A stretch of DNA of 64,000 nt from Sphingobacteriaceae bacterium (lineage in GTDB: Bacteria > Bacteroidota > Bacteroidia > UBA7662), in assembly GCA_030682795.1 (NCBI GenBank), contig JAUXNJ010000042.1, positions 57,655 through 121,654 of the forward strand. Direction: 5' to 3'. Below, one piece after another: positions 50,932-61,069 of this stretch. The notes below the pieces were generated by a model. The model was not told the DNA's origin. It ran no database searches and saw nothing but the letters and a program-made list of their open reading frames with translations. The translations under genes and the position numbers were made by a program. Each line of letters starts with the position of its first letter. Position 1 is the stretch's first letter.

Positions 50932-52221
50932 ATGACTACCGCCATTCTCTGGTTGCGCAACGATTTGCGCCTACACGACCATGAAGCACTCCACCGCGCC
51001 TTGCAGCAAGCCGATACCATTGTGCCCTTTTATTGCTTCGACAAACGCTTGTTTGAAGACACCCCTTATGGTTTTAAGCGCTGCGGGGCACAGCGCCTCC
51101 AGTTTTTGATGCAATCGGTACAATCCCTCCAGCAAGCCTTTGCAGCCAAAGGGGTGGGGATGGAAATTACGGTGGGCAATCCCGTGCAAGCCTTGCAGGA
51201 CTTAGCCGAGCGCACAGGCGCCAAATGGATGTTTTACCACCGCGAAGCTACTACCGAAGAGCTGGCAGATGAGGCGGCGGTAGTGAAAAATTTGCAGTCG
51301 GCAGGACTCGAATGCCACGGTTTTTGGGGCAGCACGCTGTTTCATCCCGAGGATTTGCCTTTTCCGTTGGCCCGACTGCCGGAGGTGTTTACCGACTTCC
51401 GCAAGCGCACCGAAAGAGAAGCCCAAGTGCGTGAACTGTGGCCGGTGCCAGGTAAAATGCAAGGCATAGCGGGTTGCCAGCAAGTTTGGCCGAGCGAGAA
51501 GCAAAGGGGAGAAGCACCATCGCCGTCCGACCCTCGTGCCGTTTTGGCCTTTGAAGGGGGAGAAGCGGCTGGTTTGGCCCGACTGCAGCGGTATTTTTGG
51601 GAAGAAGATCGGCTGCAGGAGTACAAAGAAACCCGAAATGGACTCATCGGACAGGGCTACAGCTCTAAATTCTCACCTTGGCTGGCGGTGGGTGCCTTGT
51701 CGCCCCGCTTCATCTACCACGAAATACAACGCTACGAGCGTCAGCGCATCAGCAACCAAAGCACCTACTGGCTGATATTTGAGCTGTTGTGGCGCGATTA
51801 TTTCCGATTTGTGGCGCACAAACACGGGGCTGCCCTCTTTCAAGCAGGCGGTATCAAGCAAAATGGCCAAGCCCATCCCTACAAAGCCAAAGCTCTGGAA
51901 TTGTGGAAGGAAGGCCGCACCAAACAAGCCTTCATCGACGCCAATATGCGCGAATTGCGAGCCACAGGCTTTATGAGCAACCGCGGCAGACAAAACGTGG
52001 CCAGTTACTTGGTGCATCATTTAAAATGTGATTGGCGGGCAGGCGCAGCCTGGTTCGAACATACGCTGCTCGATTACGACCCTTGCAGCAATTACGGCAA
52101 CTGGAACTACCTGGCTGGGGTGGGCAACGATCCGCGCGAAAACCGCGTGTTTAATCCCGAAAAACAAGCCGCCAATTACGATCCGCAAGGCGAATACCAG
52201 CGGCTTTGGGGTGCCTCTTGA
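50932..52221 (+). CDS. cryptochrome DASH-like protein
   Basis: The 429-residue protein has the photolyase antenna domain (ILWLRNDLRLHDHEALHRAL) and an FAD domain with DYDPCSNYGNWNYLAGVGND, the NYGNW...VGND signature of CRY-DASH, followed by YQRLW. CRY-DASH proteins repair single-stranded or loop cyclobutane dimers and may sense light. Its TGA stop abuts the convergent proline dehydrogenase TAA. Confidence 0.93.
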   Translation: MTTAILWLRNDLRLHDHEALHRALQQADTIVPFYCFDKRLFEDTPYGFKRCGAQRLQFLMQSVQSLQQAFAAKGVGMEITVGNPVQALQDLAERTGAKWMFYHREATTEELADEAAVVKNLQSAGLECHGFWGSTLFHPEDLPFPLARLPEVFTDFRKRTEREAQVRELWPVPGKMQGIAGCQQVWPSEKQRGEAPSPSDPRAVLAFEGGEAAGLARLQRYFWEEDRLQEYKETRNGLIGQGYSSKFSPWLAVGALSPRFIYHEIQRYERQRISNQSTYWLIFELLWRDYFRFVAHKHGAALFQAGGIKQNGQAHPYKAKALELWKEGRTKQAFIDANMRELRATGFMSNRGRQNVASYLVHHLKCDWRAGAAWFEHTLLDYDPCSNYGNWNYLAGVGNDPRENRVFNPEKQAANYDPQGEYQRLWGAS

Positions 52222-53400
52222 TTATTTCGATCGGCGCTGGCGCTCTTTCACAAGCAAGCTGAGCTCCCGCGACATTTGTCCGGCGATGCTCGTGTTTTCA
52301 TGCGCCCGGCGGATGAGGTAGGGCAATACCGAAGGCACTGGTCCGTAAGGCACATATTTAGCCACATTGTAGCCCGCATGCGATAGGTTAAAGCTCAAAT
52401 GGTCGCTCATGCCCTTGAGTTGGGCAAACCAAATGCGGTCGTGTCCAGCTTCCAAGCCTTTTTCTTGCATCAAACGGGCCAGCAATTGGTTGCTGTCTTC
52501 GTTGTGACTGCCCGAACACACCGCCAAATGCTCGATGTGCTCTACACAAAAGCGCAGTGCCTCGTTGTAGTCGCGGTCGCTGGCGGCTTTGTTAGGTTGG
52601 ATGGGAGATGGATAGCCCATTTCCTCGGCACGATCCCGCTCTTTTTCCATATAAGCGCCTCGCACCAGCTTCACCGCATACCAATAACCAGCGGCCTTGG
52701 CCTCGGTAAAGGCTTTTTGCATATAGGCTAGGCGATCGTGGCGGTACAACTGAATGGTGTTGTACACGATGGGCGACTGGCGGTTGAATTGCTGCATGAG
52801 CTCGGTCACCAAGCCGTCAATAGCATCTTGGATCCAACTTTCTTCTGCATCAATAAAAAGTGCTTGCTGTGCTTGGTGTGCGGCAGCAGCAATGGCTTGC
52901 ACCCGGGCTTTGGCGCGGCTCCACTCGGCTTGTTCGGCGGAGTTCAATGGGCTGCCCGACTGCAACTTCTCTAAAAGCGCAAAGCGCACAACGCCGGTTA
53001 TTTTAAATACGGAGAAAGGAATGCGACTGTCGCCTTGGGCTTTTTCAATGGTGCGGATGATTTCGGCCTGGCAAGCATCAAACTCCTTTTCGCTCTCCTT
53101 GCCTTCGACCGAATAGTCGAGGATGGTGCCAATTTGATAGTCGGCCAACTCTTTGATGGTCTTTTCGCAGCCCGCAATCGACTCCCCACCGCAAAACTGA
53201 TCGTACACCGTGGCTTTTACCGCCCAATTGATCGGCAGATGCAGCTTGATGGCCACCGGGGCTACGGCGGATAAAATATCCACCAACCACTTGGCATTCA
53301 TCATCTTAAACATCCAGTACGACTTCTGCAAGTCGCGGTTACTTTTACTGGCAAAGGCCACGGCGGTGTTCGAAAAATCGAGGGGAGGATGTTGCTGCAT
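52222..53400 (-). CDS. proline dehydrogenase
   Basis: The protein has 392 residues from ATG 53400. The longer frame to 53421 starts inside the -7 box at 53419-53426. It has the beta/alpha barrel PRODH domain, with GTILDYSVEGKESE early and GYWYAVKLVRGAYMEKER and FWFAQLKGMSDHL-like motifs later. It oxidises proline to pyrroline-5-carboxylate using FAD. It is monofunctional, without the P5C dehydrogenase half of PutA. Confidence 0.94.
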   Translation of the reverse strand: MQQHPPLDFSNTAVAFASKSNRDLQKSYWMFKMMNAKWLVDILSAVAPVAIKLHLPINWAVKATVYDQFCGGESIAGCEKTIKELADYQIGTILDYSVEGKESEKEFDACQAEIIRTIEKAQGDSRIPFSVFKITGVVRFALLEKLQSGSPLNSAEQAEWSRAKARVQAIAAAAHQAQQALFIDAEESWIQDAIDGLVTELMQQFNRQSPIVYNTIQLYRHDRLAYMQKAFTEAKAAGYWYAVKLVRGAYMEKERDRAEEMGYPSPIQPNKAASDRDYNEALRFCVEHIEHLAVCSGSHNEDSNQLLARLMQEKGLEAGHDRIWFAQLKGMSDHLSFNLSHAGYNVAKYVPYGPVPSVLPYLIRRAHENTSIAGQMSRELSLLVKERQRRSK

Positions 53401-53418
53401 GCTGGTGCTTTTCGAGGG

Positions 53419-53426
53419 CAAAGTTA
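53419..53426 (-). promoter_or_regulatory. -7 box (TAACTTTG) of proline dehydrogenase
   Basis: Exact TAnnTTTG match on the minus strand, 18 bases before ATG 53400; it rules against the longer ORF start. Confidence 0.55.
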
Positions 53427-53609
53427 AGGGTTGGAAGCTTCAAAAATCAAAAAAATACAGACAGGCTGGGCGAAATACTAGGGAATACAATCTGCTGGAA
53501 AGCGATTTGGTTGCTCCCAAATAACCATCTGCCGAGACCTTAGTTTGCCAGCCCGCAGCTTATCTTTAAAATTGCCAACCTTTCTGCTTTACTTTGCGTT
53601 AATATTAGC

Positions 53610-54719
53610 ATGAATCCACAGCTCAACCTCTTGCCCAAAAGCGCCTGGAAGCCCGACGACCGTCCTTTGCTCATCACTGGGCCTTGCAGCGCCGAAACCC
53701 CCGCTCAATTCCGGGCCACCCTCGAGCAATTGGCACCATTGCGGCCCGATGCGGTGCGTGCTGGCATCTGGAAGCCCCGCACGCGTCCCAATAACTTTGA
53801 AGGCGTAGGCAAAGAAGCCCTCAGTTGGGCAGTTGAGCTTGCTGCCGAGCAAGATTTGCCTTTGATGGTGGAAGTGGCCAGTGGCAAGCATGTGGATGAA
53901 GCCCTGCAAGCCGGGGTCAAAATGTTGTGGATTGGCGCCCGCACCACTGTAAATCCTTTTATGGTGCAAGAAATTGCCGATGCCGTGCAAGGTACTTCGG
54001 TGCCCATGCTGGTGAAAAATCCCGTGAATCCCGATTTAGAACTCTGGATTGGGGCCATCGAACGGCTTAATAAGGCCGGCATTACCCAGCTCGGTGCCAT
54101 TCACCGTGGTTTTTCGGGATACGAAAAAAGCATCTTCCGCAACCATCCCAATTGGGAAATTCCCATTGAAATGAAGCGTTTGTTGCCTGAGTTGCTGCTC
54201 ATTTGCGACCCAAGTCACATCAGCGGCAACAGTTTATTGGTGCCCGACCTCGCCCAAATTGCCATCGATTTAGATTTTGATGGCTTGATGATTGAAACCC
54301 ATTTCGACCCACAAAACGCCTGGAGTGATGCCAAGCAGCAGATCACCCCGCAGGAGTTGAAGGCGCTGATGGCTGGACTCATTTACCGCCGCGAGCAAAC
54401 CGACGATGTGGTTTTTAATGCCAAATTAGAAGAACTGCGTTCGCAAATCGATGAGGTGGATGCCCGCTTGATTGAAATTTTGCGAGAAAGACTGCTGCTC
54501 GCCTCTGAAGTAGGCCGGGTGAAAAACCAAAACGACATTACCATTCTCCAGCCGCGGCGCTGGAGTGAGATTTTTAATTCCCGACTCGAAAAAGCCGCCC
54601 AAAGCGAAATCGACAGTCATTTTATGACCCGCCTGCTGCACCTGCTGCATCAAGAAAGCATCAATACCCAGGTAAAGATGTTCAAAGAGGCCCGCGATAC
54701 CGTTAAAAAAGACGCCTAA
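53610..54719 (+). CDS. DAHP synthase fused to chorismate mutase (type II)
   Basis: The 369-residue protein has an N-terminal class I-beta (KDPG-like) DAHP synthase domain (about residues 20-260; LITGPCSAETPAQF, MLVKNPVNPDLELW, CDPSHISGN) and a C-terminal AroQ chorismate mutase domain (about 265-365; LRSQIDEVDARLIEILRERL). It makes the first committed step of the shikimate pathway and turns chorismate to prephenate; the mutase part often provides feedback sensing. It starts the aro operon and overlaps aroB by TAATG. Confidence 0.96.
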   Translation: MNPQLNLLPKSAWKPDDRPLLITGPCSAETPAQFRATLEQLAPLRPDAVRAGIWKPRTRPNNFEGVGKEALSWAVELAAEQDLPLMVEVASGKHVDEALQAGVKMLWIGARTTVNPFMVQEIADAVQGTSVPMLVKNPVNPDLELWIGAIERLNKAGITQLGAIHRGFSGYEKSIFRNHPNWEIPIEMKRLLPELLLICDPSHISGNSLLVPDLAQIAIDLDFDGLMIETHFDPQNAWSDAKQQITPQELKALMAGLIYRREQTDDVVFNAKLEELRSQIDEVDARLIEILRERLLLASEVGRVKNQNDITILQPRRWSEIFNSRLEKAAQSEIDSHFMTRLLHLLHQESINTQVKMFKEARDTVKKDA

Positions 54720-55744
54720 TGGCTGCGCAGCTGGTGTTTACCCAAACGCTGCTCAGCGAATTGCAGGCCCAGCTCGCGGCGCTGATGCCCAGCTCGGTGT
54801 TCTTGCTCTGCGATGCCAATACGCGACAACATGCTGCGCCTTTGGCTGCCGCTCTGGAGGCTGCCGTGCTTGAAGTGCCAGCAGGTGAGGAGCACAAAAG
54901 CATCGAAACCGCCTACCGCTTGTGGAAAGAGCTGCTGGCGGCCGGTGCCGACCGGCAAGCGGTGTTGGTGAATGTGGGCGGGGGCATGATTACCGATTTA
55001 GGAGGATTTGTGGCCGGCAATTACAAACGCGGCATCCGCTGTATACACGTGCCGAGCTCGCTGCTGGGTCAAGTTGATGCGGCCGTGGGCGGCAAAACCG
55101 GTATCAATGTACAGGGGGTGAAAAACGCGGTGGGATTGTTTTACGAACCCGAAGCCGTGCTTTTCGATACCGCCTTGCTGCACACTTTGCCCGAGCGGGA
55201 ACTGGTGAGCGGCAAAGCCGAGATGTTTAAACATGGTATTTTGGCCGATCCGGCGCTTTTTGATGCCTTACAAGCGCTTGAGAAAGCCGAAATTCCCGCT
55301 TTAGACTTGCTTCAACGGGCGGTTGAAATCAAATGCAACATTGTAGCCATCGACCCCAGCGAGCAAGCCGAGCGCAAGCTGCTTAATTTTGGGCATACGC
55401 TGGGGCACGCCTTCGAGAGTTATTTCATGTACACCGAGCAGCCTTTATTGCACGGCGAAGCAGTGTTTATGGGGATGTTGGCCGAAACCAGGCTGGCAAT
55501 GTCCCTGGGACTTTTACCTGCAGCCACGGGTGAACTCATCGAAAAAGCTTTGTTGCCATACCAAGTGGAGGTGCACTGGCCGCCATTTGAAGCGCTGATG
55601 CCCTGGTTGCTGCAAGATAAAAAAAATCGAGGGGCTAAAATAAGTTTTAGTCTGCCCATTGCCCTCGGCGACGCCATTTTCGACAAACAACTGGCGCCCG
55701 ATCAATTGTTGGCCCTGGCTCCGCAAATTTATCCCAGCGCATGA
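54719..55744 (+). CDS. aroB: 3-dehydroquinate synthase
   Basis: The 341-residue protein has the NAD-binding NVGGGMITDLGGFVAGNYK region (about residue 80) and zinc/catalytic motifs KAEMFKHGI (about 163) and LNFGHTLGHAFE (about 221). It closes DAHP to 3-dehydroquinate. It overlaps the gene before by one base and aroA by ATGA. Confidence 0.97.
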   Translation: MAAQLVFTQTLLSELQAQLAALMPSSVFLLCDANTRQHAAPLAAALEAAVLEVPAGEEHKSIETAYRLWKELLAAGADRQAVLVNVGGGMITDLGGFVAGNYKRGIRCIHVPSSLLGQVDAAVGGKTGINVQGVKNAVGLFYEPEAVLFDTALLHTLPERELVSGKAEMFKHGILADPALFDALQALEKAEIPALDLLQRAVEIKCNIVAIDPSEQAERKLLNFGHTLGHAFESYFMYTEQPLLHGEAVFMGMLAETRLAMSLGLLPAATGELIEKALLPYQVEVHWPPFEALMPWLLQDKKNRGAKISFSLPIALGDAIFDKQLAPDQLLALAPQIYPSA

Positions 55745-56970
55745 GTGTTTTGGAGCTCAAGATGCCCTTAGGCACGGTGTTGCGAGGCGCTTTGGCACTG
55801 CCCGGCTCTAAAAGCATCAGCAATCGTTTGTTGGTGATGCGGGCCTTGGCGGGAGAAAACACACTTTTACCCGGCTTGTCCACGGCCGACGATACACTTT
55901 TGATGCAAGCGGCTTTGGCCAGCAGTTCCACCAATAAATTTGCGGGTCCCGCTGGCACCGTGATGCGCTTTTTACTGCCTTATTTGTGCTTGCAACAGGG
56001 CGAATTTAGGCTTAGCGGCAGCGACCGGGCCCACGAGCGACCCATAGCGCCTTTGGTAAATGCCTTGAAGCAATTGGGCGCGCGCATCGACTACCTCGAC
56101 AAACCCGGCCATCCACCTTTGTGGGTCCGAGGGGGAGCGCTTCAAGGCGGCAAGCTGCAAATCGAAGCCAACATCAGCTCCCAATACATCAGCGCTTTGC
56201 TGTTGGTGGGGCCATATTTGCCGGGAGGACTTCAGCTTGAGTTGCAAGGTCCAGCGGTTTCGAAGCCTTACATCCAGCAAACCATACAACTCATGCAGGC
56301 TTGGGGCGCGCAGCTGCAATGGCATGAAAACACCTTAACGGTGGCACCCCAAGCTTACCAGGCTCCTGCCAGCTTTTACGTGGAACCCGATTGGTCGGCA
56401 GCGGCCTATTGGCTGGCTTTTGCGGCCTTGGTGCCGGCCACTGATTTGCTGCTGTCGCATTTAAAGCTGCAAACCGAGCAAGCCGACCGGCAAGCCGCCG
56501 AGTGGTTTGGGGCTTTGGGCTGCGGACTCGAGCAAAGGCCCGATGGACTTCGTTTACAGCATCAGCCTGCATCTGACGCGGCTTTGGCGGTGTACAACGG
56601 ACAGGATTGTCCCGATTTGATGCCCACCCTCATCGTATTATGTGCCATTCAAGGGCATTTGGCCCGTTTTGAAGGATTAGCAAGTCTGCGCCTCAAAGAA
56701 AGCGACCGCATCGAAGCCCTGCGCATCAACTTGGAAGCGGCTGGGGTGAAGGTTCGGGTAGAGGACGATGTGTTGCAGCTTGAAAGTGGCGTTCCGGCTG
56801 GACCAGCCAAGGTGCAGATCCAATGTTTTCACGATCACCGCATGGCCATGGCCTTTAGTTTGCTCGCCGCAGCCGAAAAAACCGTAATTTTCGACCAGCC
56901 GAAGGTAGTAGAGAAGTCGTATCCCGATTTCTGGCAGCATTTGGCTGGTTTTGGATTTGAATTAATGTAG
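55741..56970 (+). CDS. aroA: 5-enolpyruvylshikimate-3-phosphate synthase
   Basis: The 409-residue protein has the N-terminal [17 protein letters not shown] motif (about residues 20-36), [12 protein letters not shown] near 76, the [19 protein letters not shown] region and the [13 protein letters not shown] near 360. It joins shikimate-3-phosphate and phosphoenolpyruvate. It follows aroB by ATGA overlap and precedes aroC by 4 bases. Confidence 0.96.
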   Translation: MSVLELKMPLGTVLRGALALPGSKSISNRLLVMRALAGENTLLPGLSTADDTLLMQAALASSSTNKFAGPAGTVMRFLLPYLCLQQGEFRLSGSDRAHERPIAPLVNALKQLGARIDYLDKPGHPPLWVRGGALQGGKLQIEANISSQYISALLLVGPYLPGGLQLELQGPAVSKPYIQQTIQLMQAWGAQLQWHENTLTVAPQAYQAPASFYVEPDWSAAAYWLAFAALVPATDLLLSHLKLQTEQADRQAAEWFGALGCGLEQRPDGLRLQHQPASDAALAVYNGQDCPDLMPTLIVLCAIQGHLARFEGLASLRLKESDRIEALRINLEAAGVKVRVEDDVLQLESGVPAGPAKVQIQCFHDHRMAMAFSLLAAAEKTVIFDQPKVVEKSYPDFWQHLAGFGFELM

Positions 56971-56974
56971 CAAG

Positions 56975-58054
56975 ATGGCAGGTAACAGTTTTGGAGAAGT
57001 ATTTCGGATCACCACTTTTGGTGAGTCACACGGCGCGGCCATTGGGGTGGTGGTAGATGGTTGTCCTGCCGGACTCCCCTTCGACCTCACCTTTATCCAG
57101 CAGCAGCTCGACCGTCGCCGGCCCGGACAAAGTGCCATCAGCACCGACCGTAAGGAGTCGGACGTGGTGGAGGTGCTCTCGGGCGTATTCGAGGGCAAAA
57201 CTACCGGTACGCCTGTGGCCATGTTGCTGCGCAATACCGATCAGCGTTCGGGCGATTACGATGCTTTAAAAGAGGTATACCGCCCTTCGCATGCCGATTT
57301 TACGTACGAAGCCCGCTATGGCATCCGCGATCACCGCGGGGGTGGTCGCAGTTCGGCCCGTGAAACAGCTGCTCGCGTGGCCGCCGGCGCTTTGGCGCAA
57401 TTGCTGCTCCGCTCTGCTGGGGTGCAAGTACAAGCCTATGTGAGTGCGGTGGGACCTATTTCTCTAGAAAAAGCCTATACCGAACTCGATCTTTCCCTCA
57501 CCGACCAAAACATCGTGCGTTGCCCTGATGTCGCCACCGCCTCCCAAATGGAAGCCCTCATCACCCAACTCAAAGCCGAAGGCGATTCGGTAGGTGGGGT
57601 CATTACCGCTGTGGTGCGTGCACTGCCAGCTGGTCTTGGCGACCCCGTATTCGACAAACTCGAAGCCGACCTGGCCAAGGCCATGCTCAGTATTAATGCC
57701 GTAAAAGGATTCGAAATAGGCAGCGGCTTTGCTGCAGCAGCCGGCCGCGGCTCTGCCTTCAACGATGCTTTCGAGTTGCGCAACGGCCGTGTGCGCACCC
57801 AAAGCAACCACTCGGGCGGCATCCAAGGGGGCATCAGCAATGGGGAGGATGTGTATTTCCACGTAGCCTTTAAGCCCGTGGCAACCATCAGCAAAAGTCA
57901 ACAAACGGTTAACCGCAGCGGCGAAGCCACCGAGCTACAAGCCAAAGGCCGCCACGACCCCTGCGTGGTTCCGCGCGCGGTGCCCATCGTAGAAGCCATG
58001 ACGGCCCTGGTGCTCGCCGATCATTGGTTGAGAATGAGGATGGCTAAGCTCTGA
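56975..58054 (+). CDS. aroC: chorismate synthase
   Basis: The 359-residue protein has [20 protein letters not shown] at the N-terminus, [20 protein letters not shown] and [17 protein letters not shown] near 110-145, and ends with [17 protein letters not shown]. It makes chorismate from EPSP. The 3-prime 134 bases plus 28 bases past the stop are repeated at 60936-61097. Confidence 0.96.
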   Translation: MAGNSFGEVFRITTFGESHGAAIGVVVDGCPAGLPFDLTFIQQQLDRRRPGQSAISTDRKESDVVEVLSGVFEGKTTGTPVAMLLRNTDQRSGDYDALKEVYRPSHADFTYEARYGIRDHRGGGRSSARETAARVAAGALAQLLLRSAGVQVQAYVSAVGPISLEKAYTELDLSLTDQNIVRCPDVATASQMEALITQLKAEGDSVGGVITAVVRALPAGLGDPVFDKLEADLAKAMLSINAVKGFEIGSGFAAAAGRGSAFNDAFELRNGRVRTQSNHSGGIQGGISNGEDVYFHVAFKPVATISKSQQTVNRSGEATELQAKGRHDPCVVPRAVPIVEAMTALVLADHWLRMRMAKL

Positions 58055-58082
58055 TTGAACAAATGCTACTTTTTTACAAATT
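57921..58082 (+). repeat. direct repeat, left copy: aroC 3-prime end and T9SS tail
   Basis: The 162 bases cover the last 44 codons of aroC, its TGA, 11 further bases and 17 bases of the convergent T9SS gene (its FVKK-stop). The right copy at 60936-61097 matches 158 of 162 bases. Confidence 0.95.
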
Positions 58083-59610
58083 TACCTGTTTGAAGTTGGC
58101 CGTTTCCAAGCAGCCGGTAGTGGTAAAGCCCTGCTGGCAAGTAGCCGAGTTGCAGCTCCATTAAATTTGTCTGCGGATCAGTTTTCCAGCTTCCACACTT
58201 TTGCCCTTGGAGGTTGTAAATGTCAATTTGATGGAACGCACCTTGGTCCCACTGAATGAGCATTAAATCGTCTACGGGATTGGGGTAAAGTTTAACTTTA
58301 GCGGTCTGGGGCAAATCAGCGACTGAAACGCTGTGCCTTCCAGCGCTATCGAGTTTTACAATAAAAATGTTTCGAATATTCGGATTTGGCAGAGAATCGA
58401 TACGCATACCTGCAATAATAAGTCCTCCATCTTTCGAATGAGACATCGTTTCATAACCCAAAAAGGTCTTTTGTATAAAAATTTCTTTTTTCCAAATCAA
58501 ATTTAAAGCGGTGTCATATTTGAAAATAGTATAAGTACATTCTCTGCTTTGCTCATTAAAGTTTAAGGCCAAAGGGTCACACTTACTGCCTACGGCATAT
58601 ATATAGTTTCCAGAAACATCAAATGTTAAATTTTTGCCACGGCCTCTAACTTCAGCAACTTTATTGGGAGGTTCAATAGAGTGAATGGCTTTTTTAGCTA
58701 TTAAATTAGTGTCGAACTGAAGTACGGTGAAGGAAGAGATTTTATCCGAGAAACTAGTACTTGAAGCTGATTCATAATTTACCATAGCGTAGTAACTGTG
58801 TTCGTTTGAGATGATATTTAACATATCGGCGCTCCTAAGTACCCTTGGATATCCCGAAATACTTGAAGGAACGAACGTATTTCCCTTTACCAACAGGTTA
58901 AATGCGCTATCAAAGGACAATATGATATTAACGCTTATAGTTGTAGACCAAGGCCGGGATACATTTTCTCTCAAGCCATTACCATAAAAAGCCCCATTAC
59001 TACCCTGATAAAGGCTATAAATTGAAAAGCTGTCCGTTGGTACAGTATATGGATATGCACTTAATGTGTCATAAGTTTCGTTTAACATCAGCCATCCAAA
59101 AATTCGATTTGCTTCATTTGGTTGATGGTTGAAGAACATGCCAAAATAGGCCACTTTCCCATTCAGAATTTGGGGTTCCCAAGATCGATTTGCGAAGTTG
59201 TTTCTAGGCCAATTTTGTTTGATTACTTGAAAATTTGAAATGATGTTTAATAAAGTGTCAAAAACCAATAAACTTCTTTCTCCACTAGGAAAATTACTGA
59301 ACTTTTGTGTTAGTACCAGGATTTTATTATTCTGAATGGATACATTTTCTAACACGATTGAGTCGTCATAATAAGTAGAAATTCTCCTTCCGTAATTGTC
59401 CAATAAGTCCAATTTGAATGGAGCGCCACTTAAATAACCAGTTGAAAAAAGCAGTACTTTTTCATAACTTACTTCAAGAATTTGATAAGGTGTGGTGCTT
59501 CTTTGACTGCCATCTTGTATCACTATCCCAGATGGAAATGATTGCCCATAGCTAAGAGATGTCATTAAAATAAGGAAAATGATGACCAATGAAGCGGTTT
59601 TTTCTTTCAT
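58066..59610 (-). CDS. T9SS-secreted protein
   Basis: The protein has 514 residues from ATG 59610 (MKEKTASLVIIFLILMTSLS, signal peptide ending YGQ). The body resembles beta-propeller-like surface proteins (LLNETYDTLSAYPY, SKDGGLIIAGMRID), related in style to the T9SS gene near lysA. It ends with a type A sorting domain (VKLYPNPVDDLMLIQW to LQTGKFVKK). It faces aroC head-on, 11 bases from its stop. Confidence 0.88.
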   Translation of the reverse strand: MKEKTASLVIIFLILMTSLSYGQSFPSGIVIQDGSQRSTTPYQILEVSYEKVLLFSTGYLSGAPFKLDLLDNYGRRISTYYDDSIVLENVSIQNNKILVLTQKFSNFPSGERSLLVFDTLLNIISNFQVIKQNWPRNNFANRSWEPQILNGKVAYFGMFFNHQPNEANRIFGWLMLNETYDTLSAYPYTVPTDSFSIYSLYQGSNGAFYGNGLRENVSRPWSTTISVNIILSFDSAFNLLVKGNTFVPSSISGYPRVLRSADMLNIISNEHSYYAMVNYESASSTSFSDKISSFTVLQFDTNLIAKKAIHSIEPPNKVAEVRGRGKNLTFDVSGNYIYAVGSKCDPLALNFNEQSRECTYTIFKYDTALNLIWKKEIFIQKTFLGYETMSHSKDGGLIIAGMRIDSLPNPNIRNIFIVKLDSAGRHSVSVADLPQTAKVKLYPNPVDDLMLIQWDQGAFHQIDIYNLQGQKCGSWKTDPQTNLMELQLGYLPAGLYHYRLLGNGQLQTGKFVKK

Positions 59611-59675
59611 AACTACATATTGAACACTGTTGAGAATTTCCCCTTGAACTTCACTTGAGTCCAAGGGGAAATACT

Positions 59676-60770
59676 TTATTCGTTTGAGCCTGTTGTTGAG
59701 ATTTGTCTCCCGTAGCTAAATGTGAGTTTATGCCAATGCTCCATTTGTTGAGGATGGAATCTGACTGTATTCGCGAGTTCAGGTATTTTGCTTTCTGGAG
59801 TAATCGCAAAACCTACCAATACCAAACCATTCGGGTTAAAGAAATGGCTATATTGATTTGGATTGAGCATCATCCCTGTGAAAGCAGTTCCATTGGCATG
59901 TCCAGCAACCGTTCGTGGCCAGGTCCAATCACCTATTTGCACAAGGTCGGGTAGGCAAACCGGAGCTGCAGTTGCGTTAAGCATAGTTCTATGCCATAAT
60001 TGAAGGTAAGGGCCTACTTGGTAATACTGTCTTTGATTTTGGTCAGCAAAGTCAATAGTTCTGGTTTCCACTTCGGTATAAGTCCAACAACACGGAATGT
60101 AATTATGATTCCAAAGAGGTGGGCTGTAAAGATAATTGGGCCTATATTGTGCGCCAATGCTAGCCTGACTGCTCCAATAGTTATACATGATGCTTTGCAT
60201 ATAGCCATTGAGCGCATATTCATCACAGGTGGAGTTGCTTGCCCAAGACATTTGGTAGCTGAGGTTAGGGTTAAAGCTAACACCCGAAGTAATGCCAGCA
60301 ATGTAAAGCAGCTCAATAGACCCACCTTGTTCCCACCGCACATCCACCACGTGGGCATATGGCGTGCCCTCAGTGTCGAAAGTTACCTCTGTAAGGTCGG
60401 TTTGAATGGCAACTTGAAAATCATTGATAACTTGGAGCAGGTTAGTTGTGTTGAACTCGGTTACTTGGGGATTAACACTCAGATTGCGTTCTTGCGTAAT
60501 TTCAGGTGTTAAGCTAAACTCAACCACCAAACTATTCACGATGGCTTCGGCATATAGCCAAAACTCATCCTCAGAATAAGTTTCTTCCGTAATTCGAACC
60601 GCTTTGCCGGCACGCAGTGCCTCTGCGAAGCCCTTGAGCTCCCCAATTTTAGCAGGTTGGATCTTGTACGTCATTTGCACCTTTTCGGCAGGCAGCATTT
60701 CTTTTTTTTCTTTGCTGCAGCTCAACAATCCAAAAATAGTGATCATTGGGATAAAAAATAGTTTTTTCAT
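59676..60770 (-). CDS. lipoprotein of unknown function
   Basis: The protein has 364 residues from ATG 60770, with signal and lipobox GLLSC (Cys at residue 17). The next part is acidic and charged; the middle has aromatic-rich NYIPCCWTYTEVE and SWASNSTCDEYALNGYMQ. No family is recognised. It lies 65 bases upstream of the T9SS gene on the same strand and probably shares its transcript. Confidence 0.8.
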   Translation of the reverse strand: MKKLFFIPMITIFGLLSCSKEKKEMLPAEKVQMTYKIQPAKIGELKGFAEALRAGKAVRITEETYSEDEFWLYAEAIVNSLVVEFSLTPEITQERNLSVNPQVTEFNTTNLLQVINDFQVAIQTDLTEVTFDTEGTPYAHVVDVRWEQGGSIELLYIAGITSGVSFNPNLSYQMSWASNSTCDEYALNGYMQSIMYNYWSSQASIGAQYRPNYLYSPPLWNHNYIPCCWTYTEVETRTIDFADQNQRQYYQVGPYLQLWHRTMLNATAAPVCLPDLVQIGDWTWPRTVAGHANGTAFTGMMLNPNQYSHFFNPNGLVLVGFAITPESKIPELANTVRFHPQQMEHWHKLTFSYGRQISTTGSNE

Positions 60771-60935
60771 ACAAAGTGTTTTAAGATTTGACGTTGCAAA
60801 AAAAAAAAACATCTTTACATCTCCAAACATTTTCTGATATTTATTTCAAATATGCATATAATACATATAATCGTGTGTTTTATACAGGAGCTTGTGCCGG
60901 GACAGCTCAATTCAGAAAGCTGGTTGTTGTGAATA

Positions 60936-61069
60936 GCGAAGCCACCGAGCTACAAGCCAAAGGCCGCTACGACCCCTGCGTGGTACCGCGCGCGGTGCCC
61001 ATCGTAGAAGCCATGACGGCCCTGGTGCTCGCCGACCATTGGTTGAGAAGGAGGATGGCTAAGCTCTGA
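60936..61069 (+). pseudogene. truncated copy of the aroC 3-prime end
   Basis: It repeats the last 44 codons and stop of aroC with 4 differences in the full 162-base repeat, all inside the coding part: one His-to-Tyr, one Met-to-Arg and two synonymous. It has no start of its own. Confidence 0.92.

Noticed and set aside
60788..60935. Independent gene for the 93-codon frame that ends at 61069
   Set aside because: Its second half is the aroC tail copy, and the first half is noncoding in style with no ribosome-binding site.
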